A DNA stretch of 12,603 bases, taken from contig DEIL01000240.1 in the NCBI GenBank assembly GCA_002352445.1, positions 31,415 to 44,017 of the forward strand, read 5' to 3'. Positions 6,089-12,603 of this stretch are shown piece after piece. Within the stretch, counting starts at the first letter, position 1, and the number at the start of each line of letters is the position of its first letter. Position numbers and translations under genes: made by a program. The notes beneath the pieces were generated by a model. The model did not search any database. It worked only from the letters and a program-made list of their open reading frames with translations, and was not told where the DNA came from. This stretch comes from Desulfobulbaceae bacterium UBA2775 (GTDB taxonomy: Bacteria > Desulfobacterota > Desulfobulbia > Desulfobulbales > Desulfocapsaceae).

Positions 6089-6808
6089 ATGCTTAAAGTA
6101 AAGAATTTAACCAAGAAATTTGGCGAGCTCATAGCTGTTAATGATTTGAGTTTTGAAGTCAAAAAGGGGCAGATATATGGTATTGCAGGTCCCAACGGAG
6201 CAGGTAAGTCAACAGTATACAACCTGATTACTGGTAATTACAGCTATGAGGGCAAGATCGAATTTGATGGACATGACATTACCGGCCTTCCTCCCTACCG
6301 TATCGCCAAGACAGGTATTGCACGTACTTTTCAGGTACCTGAGATATTTCCAAGCCTTAACGTTCAGGAAACTATCCGTGTCGGCAGCCGGTTTGGTGCC
6401 AGGGGTGGATTGGATCTAGAACATTCTGATGAAATTATGGATTTTGTTGGACTTGCGGATGATCGGCTTCAGCATACCGGGCTTCTGAATTTGTTAGGGA
6501 AAAAAAAATTAATGGTAGGGGCTGCTCTGGCTACAAAACCAAAAATTCTTATGCTCGATGAGCCCATGGCAGGCTCCAACGGAAGCGAGATTGCAGATTT
6601 GATGGTTCTGATCAGAAATATTAATCAACAGCTTGGTGTTACGATTATCATTATCGAACATTTCATGAAAGTACTGACCGAACTGACAGAAACACTGTTG
6701 ATAATTGAATCAGGCAGTATGATTTGTTGTGATAAGCCTGAAATCGTGACCAACGATCCAAGGGTTATCGAATCTTATCTAGGTGATTCCTATGCTGAAG
6801 ATAAATAA
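6089..6808 (+). CDS. livG: Branched-chain amino-acid type ABC transporter ATPase (LivG)
   Basis: This 239-residue cytoplasmic ATP-binding subunit is one of two that energise the LivH-LivM channel. Walker A is GPNGAGKST (34-42), the Q-loop Gln82 is in RTFQVPEIF, Walker B is ILMLDEP (153-159), and the switch His191 is in IIEHFM. LivG-specific context includes FQ(V)PEIFPSLNVQE and the C-terminal P-x-VIESYLG. The ABC signature is degenerate: where LivG proteins have a form of LSYGQ/LPLGxQ, this one has LLGKKKLMVGAALATKPK (135-152), and the D-loop region reads AGSNGSE instead of AGLNxxE. Start ATG 6089 has a weak GGA-containing site. It is the first gene of the operon, and the next gene overlaps it. 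The family is certain; the transported solute may not be an amino acid. Confidence 0.93.
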   Translation: MLKVKNLTKKFGELIAVNDLSFEVKKGQIYGIAGPNGAGKSTVYNLITGNYSYEGKIEFDGHDITGLPPYRIAKTGIARTFQVPEIFPSLNVQETIRVGSRFGARGGLDLEHSDEIMDFVGLADDRLQHTGLLNLLGKKKLMVGAALATKPKILMLDEPMAGSNGSEIADLMVLIRNINQQLGVTIIIIEHFMKVLTELTETLLIIESGSMICCDKPEIVTNDPRVIESYLGDSYAEDK

Positions 6809-7496
6809 GTTAAATACCTATTACAGAGAGTCTCATATTCTAAAAGATGTTTCAGTATCTGTGGATCGGGGACAGGTAGTGATCATGCTGGGGCCTAATG
6901 GTCACGGCAAGAGCACGTTATTAAAATCGATCTGTGGTCTGGTGGAAAAAATAGATGGTCAGATTTTATATGATGGTCAGGATATCACTGGTTTAGCGTC
7001 TGATAAAATTGTTAATCTGGGAGTTACTTATATTGCTGAGAATCGAGAATTATTCCCCTATATGACTGTCATGGAGAACCTGAAACTTGGAGCTTACTCC
7101 AAAAACGCCAGGGGTAATGAGAAGGAAAATATGGCATGGGTTGCATCCCTTTTCCCCAAACTCATGCAACGTCAGAACCAGTTGGCTTCAACTATGAGCG
7201 GTGGCGAAGCAAAAATGCTGGCAATTGCCAGGGGGCTTATGTCCGATGCGGATTTGCTCTGCATTGATGAACCGGGCCTGGGGTTGCAGCCGAGTTACAG
7301 GGTGGAGATCAGTCAGATAATCAAGGAGATCAGCAGGCAGGGAAAAACCGTCTTTATTGTAGAACAAAATATCCCTCAACTTATTGAGATGGCAGATAAA
7401 ATATATATTATGGAAGAAGGGGGAATTTCCTTTGAAGGTGGAAAATATGACGTCCTCAACAATGAGCAGTTGAAAGAAATTTTTCTCGGATTGTAG
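6792..7496 (+). CDS. livF: Branched-chain amino-acid type ABC transporter ATPase (LivF)
   Basis: This 234-residue partner ATPase of LivG has Walker A GPNGHGKST (34-42, with His where Ala is usual) and the LivF-style IAENRELFP segment (81-89) replacing the Q-loop Gln. The signature is intact in MSGGEAKML (135-143), and Walker B is LLCIDEP (155-161). The FIVEQN segment carries Gln in place of the switch His, as is normal in LivF. The C-terminus NNEQLKEIFLGL is also typical. ATG 6792 is chosen because AGGTGA (6781-6786) lies just upstream and the length fits the family. An in-frame GTG at 6783 would add three residues. It overlaps livG by 17 nt, implying translational coupling. A 46-nt gap with a purine-rich ribosome binding site precedes livH. 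Confidence 0.93.
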   Translation: MLKINKLNTYYRESHILKDVSVSVDRGQVVIMLGPNGHGKSTLLKSICGLVEKIDGQILYDGQDITGLASDKIVNLGVTYIAENRELFPYMTVMENLKLGAYSKNARGNEKENMAWVASLFPKLMQRQNQLASTMSGGEAKMLAIARGLMSDADLLCIDEPGLGLQPSYRVEISQIIKEISRQGKTVFIVEQNIPQLIEMADKIYIMEEGGISFEGGKYDVLNNEQLKEIFLGL

Positions 7497-7542
7497 GCAG
7501 TGTATGAAATTTTATCCCACAGAGGGGAGGAAATAGCAGGAG

Positions 7543-8415
7543 ATGTTTCTTGAAATAATTGAAGTATTTACAAGCGGTCTCATCAATGGCTCTGTTTATG
7601 CGCTGATGGCTGTAGGATTGACACTTGTATATGGTGTGACCAAGGCTTTTAACTTCGCATATGGGTCTTTTTACAACCTTGGCGGTTATTTTGCCTGGGT
7701 ACTCCTTATCCCGCTGGGGGTTATCGGAGGATATTTTTCTGTTTTTTTTATGGCTATTCCTTTCTTTTTCATTGTCGGTTATCTGCTGGAAAAGGTGCTG
7801 ATATCTCCTTTAAGGAAATATGATGATTGGGAGATGAAGGTTATGATGCTGACCCTGGGGTTGTCACTTTTTATGGATTTTGGCTATCAGGCCATATTCG
7901 GACCCCGCATAAAATCTTTACCCGGTATTATCGAAGGGACCGTTCAGGTTGGTGAGGTGGTTCTTTTTCAACAGGATATCGTTATCTTTATCCTGTCTCT
8001 CAGTGGTATGCTTTGTTTTTGGTGGATTTTAAACAATACCCGTACCGGCATGGCTGTCCAGGCTGTTGCACAAAATCCTGCCGGTGCTCAAATTGTCGGT
8101 ATTCCAAAAGATTTCATTTTCGCTGCTACTTTTGCAATTTCAACGATGATGGTTGGTTTTGGCGGTATCCTGCTCTGTCAAAAAAATTTCGTCGACCCGA
8201 TGGGCAGCACTGATATCATGATCAAAGCGTGGGTTATTACCGCTTTTGGGGGCATGGGTTCAATCCGTGGCAGCCTGTATGCTGCTTTTATTCTGGGAAT
8301 GCTGGAAGCCTTTGTTGGATGGTATTTTGGCATGATACACGTACAGATTGCTACTTTAACATTGCTTTTAGTTACCCTGGCTATACGCCCTAGGGGGTTG
8401 ATGGGGAGAGAGTAA
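7543..8415 (+). CDS. livH: Branched-chain amino-acid type ABC permease (LivH)
   Basis: This 290-residue inner-membrane permease of the LivH family has about eight hydrophobic helices. The N-terminal signature SGLINGSVYALMAVGLTLVYG runs into KAFNFAYGSFYNLGGYF (about 11-50), corresponding to the conserved INFAHGE(F)xMLGAY region with Tyr in place of His. The coupling-loop region RTGMAVQAVAQNPAGAQIVG (167-186), which should contact the ATPases, is well kept. So is the final FGGMGSIRGSLYAAFILGMLE (235-255). GGGGAGGA (7524-7531) and AGGAG adjoining the ATG can serve ribosome binding. Only 3 nt separate its stop from livM, showing tight operon coupling. It forms the translocation path with LivM. 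Confidence 0.92.
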   Translation: MFLEIIEVFTSGLINGSVYALMAVGLTLVYGVTKAFNFAYGSFYNLGGYFAWVLLIPLGVIGGYFSVFFMAIPFFFIVGYLLEKVLISPLRKYDDWEMKVMMLTLGLSLFMDFGYQAIFGPRIKSLPGIIEGTVQVGEVVLFQQDIVIFILSLSGMLCFWWILNNTRTGMAVQAVAQNPAGAQIVGIPKDFIFAATFAISTMMVGFGGILLCQKNFVDPMGSTDIMIKAWVITAFGGMGSIRGSLYAAFILGMLEAFVGWYFGMIHVQIATLTLLLVTLAIRPRGLMGRE

Positions 8416-8418
8416 ATT

Positions 8419-9396
8419 ATGAGCTTGAAACGTATGATCCTTACCTTATGCGGCTTTTATTGTGTTATGGGAATTATGCCGCTGTTTTTTGGTGGCACCG
8501 ATTATATTATGAATATTTTGATCATGATACTGATATGGGCGGTTGTGGCCTCCTGTTGGGATGTTATCATGGGGTTTGCCGGAATCTTCTCTTTTGGCCA
8601 GGTCGCCTTTTATGTCATAGGTGCATATGCTTCGGCTATTCTATCAGTTTCAATGGATATACCGCCTGTTTTTTCCATAATAATGGCGGGCGTAATCACA
8701 GGACTTGTCGGTGTTCTCGTAGGGCTACCCTGCCTCAGGTTGGCCGGACCCTATGTCGCTCTGGTAACCTTTGCAGTTCATATGACTCTGGTTCCTTTTC
8801 TACGAGGCCCTCTCGGGAGAGCAATTGGTTCCGGCGGATCCCAGGGAATTCTTACCATTCCCCCTATCAAGTTGTTTGGATTGGCTTTCAGCTCTGATCA
8901 ATTGGTGCCGTTCTTTTATCTGACATTTTTCCTGACAATTATTTGCACCTTGGTTCTTGTCTTAATGATTAAATCCTATTGGGGCACAGCTTTTCTTGCT
9001 CTGAAAGATTCTGAAAATTTTGCTGCCAGCCTGGGGATCAGTGCTTTTAAATATAAATTGATGGTTTTTGCACTTACCTCTTTTATTACAGGGTTATTTG
9101 GGGCTCTCTATGCGCACTATGTAGGTATGTTGTCAACCAAGATGTTGAGCATGGATGTATTTACAATTCTGATGATCATGATGGTAATCGGTGGTATCGG
9201 TAAATACCCCGGTGTTGTCGTGGGGGCGGTTATCACTGTAACTCTCAGTCAGCTTCTGGCTCCTCTGGGCATGTATCGTCCTTTGATAATGGGTGCTATT
9301 GTGGTAGTTTTGGTACTGTTTCTTCGGGATGGCATAATAAGCCCGATTATACGACTTTTGTCTCCACTACAAAGAGTTGTTGTGGAAGAGGAATAA
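8419..9396 (+). CDS. livM: Branched-chain amino-acid type ABC permease (LivM)
   Basis: This 325-residue LivM-family permease has eight to ten hydrophobic helices. The family core WDVIMGFAGIFSFGQVAFY followed by VIGAYASAIL (about 47-75) corresponds to the conserved GYAGxxSLGHAAFFxIGAY region. The ATPase-contacting loop AFLALKDSENFAASLGIS (191-208) and KYKLMVFALTSFITGLFGAL (211-230) are present, as is the closing VIGGIGKYPGVVVGAVI. The start ATG is preceded by the GGGGAGAGAG that ends livH. A 33-nt gap with a very strong ribosome binding site leads to the binding-protein gene. It pairs with LivH to form the membrane part of the importer. Confidence 0.92.
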   Translation: MSLKRMILTLCGFYCVMGIMPLFFGGTDYIMNILIMILIWAVVASCWDVIMGFAGIFSFGQVAFYVIGAYASAILSVSMDIPPVFSIIMAGVITGLVGVLVGLPCLRLAGPYVALVTFAVHMTLVPFLRGPLGRAIGSGGSQGILTIPPIKLFGLAFSSDQLVPFFYLTFFLTIICTLVLVLMIKSYWGTAFLALKDSENFAASLGISAFKYKLMVFALTSFITGLFGALYAHYVGMLSTKMLSMDVFTILMIMMVIGGIGKYPGVVVGAVITVTLSQLLAPLGMYRPLIMGAIVVVLVLFLRDGIISPIIRLLSPLQRVVVEEE

Positions 9397-9429
9397 CATA
9401 AAATATTTTATTAAGCGGGGAGGAGTAAA

Positions 9430-10653
9430 ATGAGAAAAACTGGACTTTTGGCCATTATTTTTACATTTGTTATGCTGACAACTACGTCAGTTTTTGCTGC
9501 TGACACTATCAAAGTCGGGGTTCCTTTGGCAGCGACCGGAGCATATGCCGGTTCGGGTGACAATTACTGGAAGGGCATCGAGATGGCGATCAACGAGATA
9601 AATAAAGGCGGTGGCCTGCTTGGGAAACAGCTCGAAGTTATTCGTTTCGACTCCCAGGAATTTGCTCCTGAAGTTGTCATGCAGGGAGCCAATTACCTGT
9701 GCGGCAAAATGAAAGTGGCTTCGGTTCATGCCGGATGGGCTGGATGGGGGCAGGATATCCGGGCCTATGGTAAATATGATGCACCTTTTTTCTGTGATGA
9801 CGGGGCAATGCCCGCAGTAGATGTTTATAAGAGTGATCCTGAGAAATATTACAATACATATTTCATCACCGATACAGGGGGAGATCAGGCGAACAGCATG
9901 TTCAATATGCTGACGGCTCTGCCCTATGAGTACCCCAATAAAAAAATTGTCATTATCAATACCGATGATGCATGGGGAATGGAAGTGGGTGATACTCTTT
10001 CAAAACAATTTAAAAAAATTGGCTGGAAAGTTGCAAAGCGTGAAACCGTCCCCTACGGTATAAATGAGTGGGGGCCGATTTTGACTAAAATCAGAAGAAT
10101 CAATCCGGCCATCATCCATATCGAGATCCCCAGCTCCCAGGAGGTCATCACTTTTTTCCGTCAGTTTATTAAACAGCCAACTAACTCGATTCTCAGTTAC
10201 GGCTGGTCCATTACACCCCTTGAAGTATTGACAACTCTGGGAAAAGATGCTGATGGAATTGTTGGTGAAATGCCTGCAGGTATGCCGGCACCAAAGGCCC
10301 CCAACGCTAAAGCTCAGGCCTGGGTTGACCAGTATATGAATATCTATAAGCATCCAGTTCCTGCTGGTTCCTGGATCGCCTATACCAGTGTGATGGTATG
10401 GGCCGATGCGGTTAAAGCCGTAGGTGATGAATATGATTTTAAAGCAGTTAACAAGCATCTTAAGGAGGCAGGCTACGACGGGCTACAGGGCAAGATGAAA
10501 TTTGGTGAAAACAATACTCTGCATGCTCAGCCCGCTGCTCCTATCGTTCACTATCAGGTGCAGGACGGAAAACTTGTGGCGCTTTTCACCGATCCACCAC
10601 TCAAACCCTATGGAGAGTATAAGTTTCAGATGCCTCGCTGGATTAAAAAATAA
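9430..10653 (+). CDS. Liv-type periplasmic substrate-binding protein
   Basis: This 407-residue Peripla_BP_6/LivJ-LivK family protein is secreted by a Sec signal peptide: a basic MRKTG start, a hydrophobic core LLAIIFTFVML, and a likely signal peptidase I cut after SVFA (residue 23). There is no lipobox Cys. The mature protein starts IKVGVPLAATGAYAGSGDNY and contains MAINEINKGGGLLGKQLEV and RFDSQ, the standard first-lobe pattern. A Trp-rich AGWAGWGQD stretch and FCDDGAMPAVDVYK lie where binding residues usually sit. That differs from classical Leu/Ile/Val binders and leaves the ligand open. The ribosome binding site GGGGAGGAG (9417-9425) is the strongest in the window, fitting the need for binding protein in excess. 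It is the last gene of the operon, whereas the binding protein is more often first. Confidence 0.92.
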   Translation: MRKTGLLAIIFTFVMLTTTSVFAADTIKVGVPLAATGAYAGSGDNYWKGIEMAINEINKGGGLLGKQLEVIRFDSQEFAPEVVMQGANYLCGKMKVASVHAGWAGWGQDIRAYGKYDAPFFCDDGAMPAVDVYKSDPEKYYNTYFITDTGGDQANSMFNMLTALPYEYPNKKIVIINTDDAWGMEVGDTLSKQFKKIGWKVAKRETVPYGINEWGPILTKIRRINPAIIHIEIPSSQEVITFFRQFIKQPTNSILSYGWSITPLEVLTTLGKDADGIVGEMPAGMPAPKAPNAKAQAWVDQYMNIYKHPVPAGSWIAYTSVMVWADAVKAVGDEYDFKAVNKHLKEAGYDGLQGKMKFGENNTLHAQPAAPIVHYQVQDGKLVALFTDPPLKPYGEYKFQMPRWIKK

Positions 10654-10680
10654 ACTAAGAAAAAGTGAGGGCTTCAGCTT

Positions 10681-10708
10681 TAGTACCCCTCTACTACGAG
10701 GGGTACTA
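10681..10708. terminator. Strong hairpin after the liv-type operon
   Basis: TAGTACCCCTC (10681-10691) and GAGGGGTACTA (10698-10708) form a perfect 11-bp stem with a 6-nt loop, 27 nt after the binding-protein stop. This is the right position for the operon terminator. No T-run follows, so it may act instead by stabilising the mRNA 3' end, or be an element boundary. Confidence 0.55.
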
Positions 10709-10710
10709 GT

Positions 10711-10908
10711 ACATCGTATAATTTAAAGTTTCGGATATACGCTATCAGTCAACTACTCGGTCACGTTTCAATAGAAACCACTACGATCTATTTTCACATC
10801 GTCCCGGCAAGGTTTTCCGATCTTAAAAGTCCTTTTGATTTACTTGCCCAGGTCACAACTTGGTTTTATTTCGGTGCTGCACACATGGAACCAGAAGCTT
10901 ATGGATAA
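10711..10908 (+). pseudogene. C-terminal fragment of a tyrosine recombinase (integrase)
   Basis: The frame reads RIYAISQLLGHVSIETTTIY, then FHIVPARFSDLKSPFDLL. This is the end of a phage-integrase type catalytic domain, with the box II LLGH histidine (codon 10762-10764) and the nucleophilic tyrosine in TTIYFH (codon 10789-10791). The rest of the recombinase is missing. After FDLL (about 10845) the frame runs on to a TAA at 10906-10908 through sequence that, in another frame, codes for the IS91 transposase. Small tyrosine recombinase genes commonly sit directly upstream of IS91-family transposase genes, which explains the pairing. Confidence 0.75.
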
Positions 10909-11059
10909 CTTCCATTTACATTGCATTATCCCGGCAGGCGTACTCTCATTTGACAAGACAAAATGGGGCGCTGCCAGGGATAAATATCTCTTCAGAGTCC
11001 AGTCTTTAGCCAAAGAATTCAGGAAGAAGCTCAAATCACTGATTTTCTCAAGTCATTGA
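10838..11059 (+). pseudogene. IS91-family HUH transposase fragment
   Basis: The translation SQLGFISVLHTWNQKLMDNF, then HLHCIIPAGVLSFD and YLFRVQSLAKEFRKKLKSLI, matches the central part of IS91-family (Y2) transposases. It includes the HUH metal-binding pair HLH (codons 10913-10915 and 10919-10921). The N-terminal zinc-finger part and the catalytic tyrosines are absent. Translation stops at TGA 11057-11059. After a frameshift, similarity seems to go on as YKGDIHFSD near 11086-11112, comparable to the (Y)xKGxLxF segment of the family. The join to the integrase end without the transposase N-terminus indicates an internal deletion, so this is a dead element. From about 11113 to the next gene I see nothing. 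Confidence 0.8.
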
Positions 11060-11262
11060 GCTTGCCACTTGATCTAAAATGATTTTATAAAGGAGATATC
11101 CATTTTTCGGATACCACACGAAATACACATGATGTCCGGTTACAAACTGGCTGACACTTGTGAGAGACAGTATCAAAATATCTTTACCGTCATGATATCA
11201 GGAAACTGGATACCAACTTGTTCGCAACAATCACCCTTTTTGAAAAGGAAAAAACGACACTC

Positions 11263-12132
11263 ATGAGTTCAACTATCATAAGTCTATTATCTGGTTTAGG
11301 TGGTATGTTCGGATGGGGAATATACGACTTTTTCGCAGGGGTCTATTCCAAAAAGATAGGTCCTTATAAAACTTTCTTCTGGTCGCAATTGGCAGGTTTA
11401 TTTTTTGTCCTTCTACTTATTTTTGTATTTCCAATTACCCTTAACATTCCTGTCTTGACGATCATTTTACTACCAATCGCTTCCTTTTTTTATTCTGCTG
11501 GGTATTTGTTTTTCATGAAAGGTTTTGAGATTGGAAATATATCGATTGTTGCAGCAACCATGAATTTATGGGCTGTGTTTACAATGCTCATTGCTTTTAT
11601 CTTTATGGACCAGCGGCTTTCTACACTGCAGTCTATGGGCGTCTTAATGATTATTTCCGGGGCTACTTTAGCCTCTTTAAATTGGAGCGATATTAGAAAT
11701 AAAAGATTTCAACTTTCATCAGGTGTTAAAGAAACAGTCTTCGGAGCTTTTTTCTTTGGAGCCTTTTGGAATTTAAGCGAACTTATATCTGAAAAAATCG
11801 GGTGGCTTCAAACAACATTTTTTGTGAAAATTGGAATTATTTTATTCCTACTGATCTTTTCTTTTCTCATAAAACGAGAGATTTACTTAACGAAAGCTAC
11901 CACTAAAACAAAATTAATGGTTGTATTGATGGGTATTATAGAGGCTGGCGCGGTCGCCATCGTTAATTTTGGATTAACGACTGGAGATGCAATATTGATT
12001 ACACCGATTGCATCTGCTTTATCGGTAGTTACCATAACAATGGCCATTATCTTTTTGAAAGACAAGATCACTATACTTCAGGGAATTGGAATCATAACAG
12101 CTATTTTCGGCATAATTATAACTGCCTTTTAA
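11263..12132 (+). CDS. EamA/DMT superfamily permease, second copy
   Basis: This 289-residue inner-membrane protein has two EamA halves (about 5-138 and 155-288), each with about five helices. Motifs include GLGGMFGWGIYDFFAGVYSK at the N-terminus, MDQRLSTLQSMGVLMIISGA closing half one, and LKDKITILQGIGIITAIFGI closing half two. It is not a close relative of the permease at 2787-3728. The start is put at ATG 11263, giving the usual family length with helix 1 near the N-terminus. An upstream in-frame TTG at 11218 would add 15 charged residues. AAGGAA (11245-11250) is the nearest ribosome binding site but its 12-nt spacing is long. The substrate is unknown. It sits just beyond the IS91 debris and has no operon partner in the window. 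Confidence 0.88.
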   Translation: MSSTIISLLSGLGGMFGWGIYDFFAGVYSKKIGPYKTFFWSQLAGLFFVLLLIFVFPITLNIPVLTIILLPIASFFYSAGYLFFMKGFEIGNISIVAATMNLWAVFTMLIAFIFMDQRLSTLQSMGVLMIISGATLASLNWSDIRNKRFQLSSGVKETVFGAFFFGAFWNLSELISEKIGWLQTTFFVKIGIILFLLIFSFLIKREIYLTKATTKTKLMVVLMGIIEAGAVAIVNFGLTTGDAILITPIASALSVVTITMAIIFLKDKITILQGIGIITAIFGIIITAF

Positions 12133-12603
12133 AATTTTTTCCGATTTTTTCTATTGGCATATTCAGAACTGATACCTGCGATATCTCCAACAATTTTACA
12201 TAAATAAGTCCTCTGGGATAATCTGTTATCCGATTTTCTGAACGATCTAATCTTTGACTATTTCAAACTGTCCACCGTTGAGATGTTTCCTGTTATGTTG
12301 CGAGTTGAGCTATCTTATTGAAATGATAGCGGTTTCAAGATAAATTCCCTGGCCCCTGATTTTCTCTTAAAATTTCGATCTGCAAATCACTCGTTCACTC
12401 TAAAAAGTAACTTAGAAGGAACAGTATCAACTTTAGGATTTTCCTGAATTGATGGGATTGGCATAGGCTATCTGATCCCTGGTAATTCGCCAAATATTTG
12501 TATCCCTCCGCAATAATTATATCGCAATTAGGACAATATATTGAGTAATTGAGCAAATTGAGCTTTGCAGGTTAAATGTTTTAAATACATATAAATATGG
12601 ATG
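12133..12603. other. Gene-free right end with small palindromes
   Basis: I find no coding frame with a credible start. GCTATC/GATAGC (12309-12314 and 12325-12330) overlaps the alternative pairing TTGAAA/TTTCAA (12318-12323 and 12333-12338). A nested palindrome, CAATTA...CAATATATTG...TAATTG, spans 12525-12551 and could be an operator or promoter region for a gene beginning beyond the edge. No clear terminator follows the DMT gene. Confidence 0.3.

Noticed and set aside
8013..8897. Extra plus-strand frames inside livH and livM (8013-8213, 8448-8897)
   Set aside because: They lie wholly inside clear permease genes, are Cys-, Arg- and His-rich in a way typical of out-of-frame translation, and have no ribosome binding site.
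10000..10458. 152-codon minus-strand frame opposite the binding-protein gene
   Set aside because: It is antisense shadow of a confidently identified gene, with no family resemblance.
1..12603. tRNA or rRNA genes
   Set aside because: I saw no cloverleaf with a TTCRA arm or ribosomal RNA motif on either strand when reading by eye. A covariance-model scan would be needed to exclude divergent ones.

Overview
The window looks like an accessory, insertion-scarred stretch of a Gram-negative bacterial chromosome. It is fairly AT-rich. A branched-chain amino-acid type ABC operon of proteobacterial style includes a substrate-binding protein with a Sec-type signal peptide. Codon choice and protein style would suit a Desulfobacterota or similar anaerobe, but nothing here fixes the taxon and I hold that weakly.

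Left part (1-2786): a broken class I SAM-dependent methyltransferase gene runs leftward off the window edge. It is followed by an unrecognised leftward ORF (686-997). Next comes a rightward gene for one polypeptide made of three tandem RidA/YjgF domains (1120-2385). An unexplained coding-like tail (about 2387-2599) lies after it.

Middle (2787-5644): a leftward EamA/DMT permease gene (2787-3728) is followed by about 1.06 kb without an intact gene. That gap holds a 139-bp MITE-like element flanked by CTAG, a weak IS91-type transposase relic, and a cluster of inverted repeats. After it comes the intact rightward paralogue of the broken methyltransferase (4790-5644).

Right part (5645-12603): the leftover C-terminal end of a DeoR-type regulator precedes a complete five-gene Liv-type import operon in the order ATPase (LivG), ATPase (LivF), permease (LivH), permease (LivM), binding protein (LivJ/K), 6089-10653. 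The operon is followed by a strong hairpin. Then comes mobile-element debris: a tyrosine-recombinase C-terminus running straight into an IS91-family HUH transposase fragment. A second, only distantly similar EamA/DMT permease (11263-12132) and about 470 bp of non-coding sequence complete the window.

How it works together: the only clear functional unit is the Liv operon. The binding protein would capture a small solute in the periplasm, LivH and LivM form the membrane channel, and LivG and LivF power uptake. The RidA triple-domain protein, the methyltransferase and the two DMT permeases are monocistronic, and no shared pathway can be argued from sequence alone. The most unusual object is the triple RidA protein, whose architecture suggests a single-chain version of the normal RidA trimer.
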